64,000 nt of DNA, taken from Aquimarina macrocephali JAMB N27 (GTDB lineage Bacteria; Bacteroidota; Bacteroidia; Flavobacteriales; Flavobacteriaceae). A program made the position numbers and the translations under genes. Numbering within the stretch: position 1 is the stretch's first letter; every line of letters starts with the position of its first letter. Under the pieces are notes generated by a model, which was not told where the DNA came from, did not search any database, and saw only the letters and a list, made by a program, of their open reading frames with translations. The stretch covers positions 1 through 64,000 of the forward strand of contig NZ_JACA01000013.1 in assembly GCF_000520995.1 (NCBI RefSeq), read 5' to 3'. This document shows, piece after piece, positions 29,784 to 40,500 of this stretch.

Positions 29784-31549
29784 ATCGTTACTTCTTTTTC
29801 CTGGAAATTGTTCAAATCAGAAATAATTAATTTCCTTAGTTTTTCCATTTGATCATTTTTTATAGATTCTTGCTCCGGATCGTTTCTCATATCGGGAATG
29901 TCCGGTATTGCCGACTGGATATTTTCTTCAATTTCATCTTCTTCAATACTATCAGACACATAAAAGAAATTTTCCTTCAACAGTGTATCAATGCTTTTCT
30001 TTACAATTCTTATAATGGATTTTATATCTTTATCGGAGTGAGCTACAGTAAGAAAACAATTGCCCGAAGGGCTGGTTTCGACACCATTCATTCTCATCAA
30101 TACGAAAACGAACTCCTTCACCACTCCATTGGGGTCATCTAGAAATTTAAACCTAAATAATGAGCTGAAATATTCAATTATCAATGGTACCTTTTTTACT
30201 TTAAAAAAAGAATTCAACTCTTCACACATGAGTCTAGTTTTTTCATTTAATTCTTGTAGAAAGCATGAGTTAGAATCACAAGTTTCATTTTCTGAGGTTG
30301 AACACCTTTTTTTAATTTCAGTGAGTATCGAAAGTGTAGAAGCTAGCTTAATAGGATTTCTTGTATGCGTCCCGGCCATAAGTGCTTTTTTAACACTCGG
30401 CATAGAGTTATCATCATAATCAAACACTCCACCGTCTACATAATTCATGTATTTAGTAAGTCCGGCGATCATTCCTGAAGGCATACCACCAGCAGGGATT
30501 TTTCCATAAGTAGCAAGATCTCCTTTAATCTTCCAAAGACCTTGCACTCCGTTACAACAAACCCTAAATCCAGTGATCATTTCATCCATAACCAACAAGA
30601 TGTTTTTTTCAAGGGTCAGCTTACGTACTTCTTTCAGGAAGTCAATAGGCTGGTTAGCCGGGTTTCTAGATTGTACTGGTTCTACCAAAACACCCGCAAT
30701 TTCATCTGCTCTATCTTCTATAATATTAAGGTCGTCCATGTTTCCGTAATCCAAGACAATAAGCTCATCGGCAAATTCCTGGATCATTCCCAGTCCCATT
30801 GCTATGCTATTGCCAAACTGATCTTTGGCTGCAAGTACTGTATCAGATAATCCATGATACGCTCCTTCAAAAATTACTATTTTTTTCTTTTGAGTAGCTG
30901 CTCGAGCTATCCTTATTGCCCACATAACTGCCTCTGTTCCGGATTGTGTAAAAAGAACCCTTTCATGGCCTGTAAGTTCACTAAAAAGTTTGGTTGCCTG
31001 AGAAAGCTCTTCTGTATACCCTACCAAAGGATACCCTTTATCCAACCGTTTTGAGATAGCCTCTTTTATAAAGGCTGGTTGATGACCAAATAAGTTAACC
31101 CCATTATCACTGGCTATATCAATATATTTATTATCGTCAATATCATAAAGATATGCTCCATCACCCTTACTATAAGTTAGATGAAATTGTAAACGCTTTA
31201 AGGCTTTTTTCAATCCTCCAGTTCTTCTTTGATCTACAAAATACTCCTGGCACTTAGATGCGTTCTCTTTGGATTTAGGTGCAGTTCTTTCTAGTTTCTG
31301 AGCCATTTGATCAATGAATCCCTTATGTTCTTCATTTAATTGAAGCTCGGTCACTGCTTTAAGTGTATTATCTTTTTTATCAGAAAAATTATTCTCCACC
31401 ATATTCACACTATTTGATAAATGTGTTTTTAGTTTAGAAACCATATAATTTTTCTCATTTTCAGGTAATTCTTCAAAGAATTTTAAAGCTTCTTTCTTCT
31501 CTATTTTCTTTGAAACAATCTTTTCCAATATATCGTCGATTACTGTCAT
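29780..31549 (-). CDS. PKS-associated class III aminotransferase with docking segment
   Basis: 589 residues, longer than a free-standing class III aminotransferase (about 430). Residues about 1-35 (EKIVSKKIEKKEALKFFEEL) match PKS docking helices, and a linker leads to the PLP domain at about 120. Family motifs: FTQSGTEAVMWAIRIAR, FEGAYHGLSD, VMDEMITGFR, and TYGKIPAGGMPSG with the PLP Lys near residue 349; it is closest in style to glutamate-1-semialdehyde aminomutase-like domains of PKS/NRPS lines. It lies between the PKS ending in KS-DH* (16-bp gap) and the ACP-KS*-ACP-TE protein (4-bp overlap). The likely reaction is conversion of a beta-keto thioester on a carrier to a beta-amine, as in the AmT domains of iturin/mycosubtilin synthases. 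The amino donor cannot be read. Confidence 0.9.
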   Translation of the reverse strand: MTVIDDILEKIVSKKIEKKEALKFFEELPENEKNYMVSKLKTHLSNSVNMVENNFSDKKDNTLKAVTELQLNEEHKGFIDQMAQKLERTAPKSKENASKCQEYFVDQRRTGGLKKALKRLQFHLTYSKGDGAYLYDIDDNKYIDIASDNGVNLFGHQPAFIKEAISKRLDKGYPLVGYTEELSQATKLFSELTGHERVLFTQSGTEAVMWAIRIARAATQKKKIVIFEGAYHGLSDTVLAAKDQFGNSIAMGLGMIQEFADELIVLDYGNMDDLNIIEDRADEIAGVLVEPVQSRNPANQPIDFLKEVRKLTLEKNILLVMDEMITGFRVCCNGVQGLWKIKGDLATYGKIPAGGMPSGMIAGLTKYMNYVDGGVFDYDDNSMPSVKKALMAGTHTRNPIKLASTLSILTEIKKRCSTSENETCDSNSCFLQELNEKTRLMCEELNSFFKVKKVPLIIEYFSSLFRFKFLDDPNGVVKEFVFVLMRMNGVETSPSGNCFLTVAHSDKDIKSIIRIVKKSIDTLLKENFFYVSDSIEEDEIEENIQSAIPDIPDMRNDPEQESIKNDQMEKLRKLIISDLNNFQEKEVTI

Positions 31550-31564
31550 GACTTTACTTTTCCT

Positions 31565-34500
31565 TTAGTATACATCTTTTAATAATTTATCAAAACTAGC
31601 ATCAGAATCCACTATCTCAGCGTATTCTGTCTGGTTTGAATCATAATTTTGCACGGCATTTACTAACATTTCAAAATTCTTATATGAACCTTTAATCGAT
31701 CGTTTATGTAAGGTGTTGTCAAATGCCAGAGACTTCATCTTAATACATACCTTACCCGATTCATCAGTAAGATCAATATCCACTTTAACCGTATTATCCT
31801 CTGGTTTGCTTCCTTTTGAATAACGAACCCAGGCGTACAATTCTCTATCGCAGGGAGAAAATAATGTCATAGATCTTATTCCGAATGGTAATAAGGGTTG
31901 GTTTAATTGCGGATCCAGATCGGTCAATAAGCCAATTGCTAATTGAAATGAGCTTTCCAGAATACTTGGATGAAGAGTATAACTTTCATAATTATCTTCT
32001 ACAGTTTTTGGTAAACTTAACCGAGCAAGTATTTGATCTTCTCCCTTATAAAAGGCTTTTATTCCTTTAAGAGAAGGACCATAACTCATATCCATCTGCT
32101 CTAAAATGTCATACAGTTTTTCAGGATCCAGTGGTTCTGCTGCGAAGTGAGTTTTGAGTTGCATTATATCAAGTTTTGTTGAAGCCTGATCTCTTCCTGG
32201 TGCAACTTGTCCTTGACAATGAATTATTTCTTTTTCTCCTTCAGTACTATAAATTTCATAGTCAACTCCTTTGTAATCATTTTCAAAAAGGGATATGTTG
32301 ACTTCCCTTTTTTCTTTAAAAGTAAGCAGGTGTTCCCATGAAGTATTTTGTAACTCCAGAATTATCGATTCATTAAAATCTGGCATCGCTTTTTCTACTG
32401 CTACATAGGCCATTTCCAAATAGGTAGTAAGAGGCATCACATTTTGCTCTTGTATCTTATAATCTTTTACAAAAAATTCTTTGCCACTGAAGATTGAAGT
32501 ATAGCATTGCTGACTTAGTGTCGAAGAATTATAATGTAACAACGGATGAAGTTTTTCAAATTCTCCATTAGATTTTGACTTTTCACTATCAGCCAGATTA
32601 AACCAGTATCTCTCACGTGCAAAAGGATATGTTGGCAAACTAATGCGTCTGGGGATTGCCTCTTTATAAAGTTGCATCCAATCAATATTAATGCCTTTTA
32701 CCCAAGCTTCAGTTAAGTTAGAATAACTCTTATCCCTAAAGTACTTGTCTATTAGTGTTTCTGAAGAGTCATTATTTCCTTCTGAATCTATAAAATCTGA
32801 ACTGTTATTTTGTTTAACCCTTCCGTAGAAAACATCTTCTATATTTTCTTTTTGACTTAGATAAACGGAAAGTTTTTCTTTCAATTGTTCGGTTGAACTT
32901 ACAACTAGTCCCAAACGTTCAGCCATCTCATCCCTACCGATTTGTAGTGTAAAAGCAAGATCCGAAAGATTATCATTATGTTTTTCTACGTGGTCGTATA
33001 ACAATTGAGCATATACTTTAAGTCGATCTTCGGTTTTTGCAGAAAGCACAATGATATGTGGTTCCTTTGATTCAACTGGTGAATGATCTTCTTTCGGAAT
33101 ATATTCTTCTAAAACGATGTGAGAATTTGCTCCGCCAAAACCAAAAGAGCTTACTCCCGCTCTTCTGGGTAAGGTATTATCTTGATCATCTTTTATAGTT
33201 TCCCAGTTCTGTGTTTTATCCACGATGTACAGCGGACTTCCTTTAAGGTTGATGTATGGATTAAGTTCTTCAAAGTGGAGTGTTCCTGGTATTTTTTTAT
33301 GCTTTAGAGATAACAATACTTTCAGAACACCAGCTATTCCAGCAGCAGTCTCTAGATGACCAATATTAGTTTTTACAGAGGATAAACCACAATGAGGAGT
33401 TTCTGCTGAAGCTTTATTATGCTTTTTATATAATTCTGAAAATGTTTTATTCAGAGCCTGAATTTCAATAGGATCGCCTAAACTGGTACCGGTACCATGG
33501 CATTCGATATACCCAATTGTTGAGGGGTCAATATGAGCCTTTTCATAGGCTTCAACCAGCAAATCAGTTTGGGCTACAGGATTAGGAGCCGTAAGCATGG
33601 TAACTTTTCCTCCATGGTTTTCGGTAGTTGCTTTTATAACTGCATAAATATGATCTCTATCAGCTTCTGCTTTATCCAGAGGTTTAAGGAATATAGCTCC
33701 TGATCCCTCCCCTCGCACATATCCATTTGCACTCTTATCAAAGGTTTTGCATTTCCCATCACCGCTTAGCATACCTGCCATCCCAAATGAAATATAAGCT
33801 GCTGGGGTAAGCATTAACTGTACTCCTCCGACTATTGCCATATTACAACTTCCTGTATGTATCGATTCTATTGCCCTATGGATTGCAATCAAAGAACTGG
33901 AACATGCTGTATCAAGTGGAGCACTAGGCCCACGAAGGTTTAATAGGAAAGAAACCCGGTTAACCAATACAGAATGGGAGTTTCCTGAAGCGGTATATCC
34001 ATCAAGCGGAATTTGATTATCTACTAATGAATCTGCATAATCTCTAGTCGCTACGCCAACAAATAGCCCTGTTTTGGTACCTGACAGGTCAGAAACTTTA
34101 TGCCCCGAATCCTCAATAGCTTTCCAGACGGTTTCTAAAAATATTCGTTGCTGTGGATCCATCATTTCTGCTTCTCTAGGAGAAATTCCAAAGAATGATG
34201 GATCAAACTTATCTACGTCATTCATAAAACCTCCCCATTTAGAGTTGGTCTTATTTTTCTCCTTAAAAGGATCTCCGTCGTAATCTTCCCAATTCCAACG
34301 GTCTTCAGGAATTACAGAGACTAAATTCTTTTCGTTTTCCAGGTTTTCCCAAAATTCCTCTAAATCTTTTGATCCTGGCATAACCCCGCTCATTCCAACT
34401 ATAGCGATCGGCTGATCAATAAAACGGCTTTCTGTGGATAATCCAATTCCCGAAGTTTGAGTATGTGATTGTTGATCCGATGCATTGCCATTCCATCCTT

Positions 34501-37500
34501 TATCAATGTTAAATACAACTCTCTCCCCATCAACATATTTTTCTTTTTCCGTTGAAGATTGAGTTGCTTCTTTCTTGGTGTCTGATGAAGTAGAAGCACC
34601 TGAAATTTTATGAACACCCAGTACTTCATTTTTATGTTCTCTCGAGAGAAATGTTGCGATTTCCTTAATCGAAGGATATTCAAAAAAGAGTACTGGAGTT
34701 ACATCCAGTTTATAAAATTCATTGATTCGGTTTGCATAAGTTGTTAGACCTATGGAATCAAACCCCAGATCTAATAATATTTTGTCGTACGAAATATCTT
34801 CTGGATCCAGTTTCAATAATTCCATAACGATTTCAGATAGTGTACCCCGAACTATCGTGAACAATTCTTTATCTGCCTTTTGATCCACCACCTGTACTTC
34901 AGAATCAAGTGAGGTTACATCGCTTGATGATACAGGTTCAGAAATTTTCTTCTCATTAATGCCCCAGGCTCTTTCTATTTTTTCTTGTATTCCTTCTAAT
35001 ACTATGAATTGAGTTTTTTTGGCATGAAGACCTTTCTCAAATGCTTCCAGGCCAGTTTCAATACTTAAAGGTTTTATTCCCAGATTCTTTTTGAAGAAGA
35101 GTTCAGTTTGTTCATCCAATTTCATTCCTCCATCTGCCCACAAAGACCAATTAAGGCTTAGTGTTACTCCTGATCGTTCTCCCTTTTCCTGTAACGATTT
35201 TCGTTTACCGGCAAAGGAATCCATAAAGTGATTGGCAAATGAATAATCACACTGGCCTGCATTTCCTCCAACTGCTGCAAGGGATGAAAACGTCACAAAA
35301 AAGTCCAGGTTTTCATCTTTGGTTACTTCATCCAAATGGAGAGTTCCATATACCTTAGGAGCAAAAACCGCTTCCATTTCTTCACGTGTTTTATTTCTTA
35401 TGTATGAATCTCTTAAAACACCTGCACTGTGAATGATTCCGTTGATTTCTCCAAATTTTGATTTCGTCTTTTTAATAAGGTTCTCAACATCTTTATGGGT
35501 AGAAACATCTGCTGACATATACATTACCTCGGCACCGGTTTCATTTAATTCATCTAACTTGGCTTTACGTTCACTCGAGAGTTTAGATCTACCAGTAAGC
35601 ACCAATCGCGCTTTACATTGAGTGGCTAAATATTCAGCAAAAATGAGCCCCAATCCTCCTGCTCCTCCGGTAATAATATATACGCCTTTTTCTTTCAATC
35701 CCAAACCATCGGTAGGGCCAGAACCTTTAGCTTGGAGTAGAGAAAATTCTTTTACTTTTCTGATATAACGTTCTTCTTCCTGGTAACGAATAGTCATCGC
35801 ACTAAAAGTATCAGGATGCAACTCTGTCAAAACTATATCCAGGATTTTATCATAAGAACTCTTTGACTGTTGGATTTCCAAGATCTTGCAATACAGTTTT
35901 GGATGTTCCATCTGAAGGGTTTTAGCAAATCCATTCATTGCTTCATGATGCGGTTGGATACTATCATTTTGCCCTAAATACAGATATAATAATTGAACAT
36001 TATCGAGCTTTTGTTCGATCAGCGATTGGCATAGGATAAGGAAGGAGTAAATGCCTTTATTAAACGATCTACCTAAAAACCCTTCGTTATACTCGCCTTC
36101 TTCTTTTAATGCTATATCTATTGGCCACGCAAAACATATTTTCTTGATAATATCCTTATTCAAAGCTTCAAAAAGATTCTTAAAATCCTTATCATTTTGT
36201 GGATTAATCTTGTACCTCTGATCACTTAATTTCTCATAAGAATCTCCAGGTTCGACCAGTATAATATCGTCATCCTTCTTAAATCGATTTTTATAAACTT
36301 TTCGGAGTTTTTCATCTGGACTAAAAAGTAAAACAGGCCCTGATTCATCAAGTGTTACTTTTTCTTGTTCTAATGAAGATTCGTGCCATTCGTGAGAATA
36401 ATACAGTTTTGAATATTCTTCTTCTTTGGTCTGATCCGGCTTTTCGTGAACACTAACAAGTGGAACTCCTATAGACTCCCTAATTTTTACTAGGATCATT
36501 CCGTTTTCATCCACAATAAAAACATTCACCTTAGATACTTTAGAACCAGGGTTATTTACCTTTTTGACATAACTAAAACATTTTGATTTTAGTGGTTGCA
36601 TAATTTCGACTTCGCCAATTGAGTACGGTACAAACATTTCTCCGGTTTGTGCTCCTAATTGTGCTGCCATACCTGCTTGGAAAGAACCATCCACAAGGGA
36701 AGGGTGAAGCAGATAATCATTAAAATCGTTGTTTCTGATTTCTGGAATAAGAAGTTCTCCTAATATTTCATCGTCATTTTTGAAAATATCCTGAAGCACC
36801 TGAAAACTTGGCCCCAAATCCAGTCCCAGTGATTTAAAAAGTGGATATGCTTCCTTTCCATTGGTAACTTTTGAACATCTCGTACGAATTTCTTCTAAAT
36901 CTATATATTCGGGTACTGCAGTCAACTCCTGATGGGTTGCGTATAGAAGTTTCCCTTGCGAATATATCTGCTTTGCATTATTTTCTTCTTCACTAAATAC
37001 TTCAAAATGTACAGATTCTCCATTAGGTTTCAGTTCAATAAATACTTCTCTGGGAGCCGAATCAACTACCGTGAGTGGACTTAACCAGAGGATATTTTTA
37101 ATCATTTGAACTTTTCTTCCCGTCGCAAGTTCTCCGGCTTTTCTTGCAAAATCCAGATAAGCAACACCTGGTAAAGTTGGGATCTCCGATACCAGATGAT
37201 CATATATAAAGAAATCCCTGTCATGAAAAGTTTTCTTGAAAACCTGTCTTTCGAATGTCGATTCATTAGAATCGATTAACGGATGAAGGGCTGTGGTTGA
37301 ATGTAAGGTAAGGTTAGATGATTCTGAAGTATCATCAGAAATCCAGTGTCGCTTATCTGCAAAAGGGTAAGTTGGCAAAGAAATCTTTACTCCTTTTTCC
37401 AGAGCTTGTATTCCTTGCCAATCTGCAAGAAATCCAACACTCCAGAGTTGGGCTAGTTTACTTAAATCTCCACTCTGAGATAAGAATTTAATAAACTCTT

Positions 37501-40500
37501 CTTTCTCCTTACGATTTAATAAACGTGTAATATTTTGACTGTTTTTTACTTCTCCAACATGCATCGTATTGTCTTGCTTGCCGTCAATAAATGAAGTAAG
37601 TTTTTGAACCAGTTCTTTTTTTGTTTTTGCAATAATAACCAGGCGATGATCAAAAGATTTTCTTCCTATTTGTAAAGTATGAGCTATATCTTTACTGTTA
37701 AGTAGTTCTTCTTCTGATAAATCTTTCTGAAGGAATGTGCGCAAGCGAACTGCTGTTTCCCGAAGTTGATTTTCATTTCTGGCCGAAAGCGGAAAGATAT
37801 ACTCTTTAAATTTTGAAGGTAATTCTTTTTGTTGCTCAACTGGAGTTACGTATTCTTCAATGATAATATGTGCATTGGCTCCTCCTGCTCCAAAAGAACT
37901 AATTCCTGCTCGAAGAGGGTATTGAACACCATCAATTTCCTTAGGTTTCCATTCTTTAACCGTTTGCTCTACATAGAAAGGTGAATTTTTAAAATCGATG
38001 AAAGGATTTAACTCAGAAGAATGCAGGGAAGGAACAAGTTTTCTATGTTTCATTTGCAAAAGTACCTTGTGCAATCCTACGATACCCGCTGCGGCTTCAA
38101 GGTGCCCAATATTGGTTTTTACTGAACCTATAGAGCATTCTTGTTTATCTACATTATATTCCTGAAAGGCAGTATTTAAACCCGAAATTTCGATAGGGTC
38201 ACCTAGTTCTGTCCCTGTTCCGTGCGCTTCTACATAACCAATGCTTCGGGCGTCAATTTTTGCATTCTCTAATGCTGCAGTAACTACCTGTGCTTGTGAT
38301 TTAGGACTGGGCACCATAAATCCACTGGTTTTTCCACCATGATTGACGGCGATACCTTTGATCACTCCGTAAACATGATCTCCGTCCTTTACTGCTTTAT
38401 CAAGAGGTTTAATATAAACGGCACCAACGCCTTCACCAGCTACATAGCCGTTAGCACCTTTACCGAAGGTACGGCATACGCCATCTGCTGAAAGTGCTCC
38501 TCCACTTTTATTAATATCTATTTTACTTTGATGTACATCAAGATTAACTCCTCCTACAATGGCGCCAGAGCATTCTCCTTTATAGATTGCTTCACAGGCC
38601 AGATATAATGCACTTAGACTCGAGGAGCAAGCTGTATCTATAGGTAAACTCGGGCCAGAAAGGTTAAAAGCATACGACACGCGATTGGCAATGCCCCATA
38701 AATGTGAACTGGGACTAACAAAATTCCCTTTTAGTTTTTCTTCTGTACCGACCACCTGATAAAGTGTCCATACTGCTCCTACATAAACTCCTATATTTCG
38801 GGGAGCATTGTCGTCTATTAATGTTTCTGGGTAATAACCAGCATCTTCGAGTGTTTCCCAGGCCACTTCAAGAAAAAGCCTTTCCTGAGGATCCAGATAT
38901 TCTGCTTCTCTAGGAGAGATATTAAAAAACAGCGAATCAAATTTGTCTACATCATCGATGAATCCTCCGCGGTATTTCTCTGAAAATTTATTATGAAGGC
39001 GTTGCTCAAAACGGGTATCGGGGATATCTTCAACACAATCTCTTCCTTGAACCAGGTTGTTCCAGAATTCATTCATGTTTTTGGCCTTAGGGTAACGGCC
39101 GGCTATCCCAACAATAGCAATATCTCCTGTTTGGTAAGGTTTATTACTTTGTATACCCTCATTTGCCTCAGTTTCCTTTACCTCAATATCTAGATCAGTT
39201 TGTGTAGATTTTTCTTTGGTTGCCGAATCTATTGAAGAGGCTCCAGAATTAAGTGTTTTTGAAACTACTTCTCCAGAAGGGTTATGATATTTTTTGAGTT
39301 TAAAATTGGTATAGATATTCCCAAATGTTTCTGATTGATTTTCCTCTGGTAAGATCTCAGAGATATTATTTTTTTTCTTAAAGGCTTTAATCAACCTATT
39401 GGTGATTTCCTCTATTTTTTCATGTTTTAAACCCACCGGAATGGCCAAGCGCACCAGATTATTAATTTCTGTGTCTTTTTGCATTCCTACATTATGAGCC
39501 CCTGCACGAATCCCAGTATTTAGATATAACCAGGATACAAATGACGCTACAGGGTACTTAAATGATTTAAATTCGGGAACCTGTTTAACATCAATCAATA
39601 TACAGTGTCCTAATGCTGGTTGTACGACAGGAATTCCTTGTTGTTTTAAAACTCTCCAGATTGTCCGTACAGATTGTAGTCTATTACGAACTCGAGTCTC
39701 AATTTTATTCTTGTTATGAAAGGATAACGCAATGACTTTTTTATCGATTACATCAAGCCCAATGCTTTCTTCCTGAACAAAATTTTGAATTTTATTGTAG
39801 AGTTCAACATCATTTGTACCGATCAATCCTCCTTTGTCTACACAAAAATTCTTAGCCAGACTTGTAATTATAGCATCTGCATAAGAGGTCATTTCCTTTA
39901 CTACATCCCAAACATTTTTACCGATAAATTCGTTTTCATGTTCCAAGATAAATAAAGCATTTTCTACAATTCTTGTAGTATCAAAAACAAGAGGAATTGC
40001 ATATTCTGAAAGGAAATTTTTAACTTGTTTGAGATGCTGTAAGGATACTGGCGCTCCGCCGGCTGCATTATCATTCATCTCGATAAAAACAAAAGCCACA
40101 GACTTAGGATCTTCTTCTACTTGCTTTTTAAGAGTCTCCCAATTTAGGTTTCCTTTATATTGTTCTTCAGAATCTAGTCTGTACACCTCGGGATGTGGTA
40201 GCTCTATTGGTGTAAATCCATTTTCAATCTGATGGAAAATCGTGGTAGGAAAAAGCAAATTCTGAAGTACTTTCCCTTTTTTAGGCCAAGATTTACAAAA
40301 AGCGCGTTCTGCAGTGCGACCAGCAGTAGTTAACGTAAAATAAGAAAATGGGAAAATACTTTTTAAGCTCTCGACCAAATCTACCGGTTGTTGAAGCTGC
40401 GTATACAAAAAGCCTAACTGGTTTTGAATAGCGGGTAACTCCAATTGAGCCCACGAGTCGGTTTTCAGATCAAACGTAACCTGATCATCTGGAATATTCA

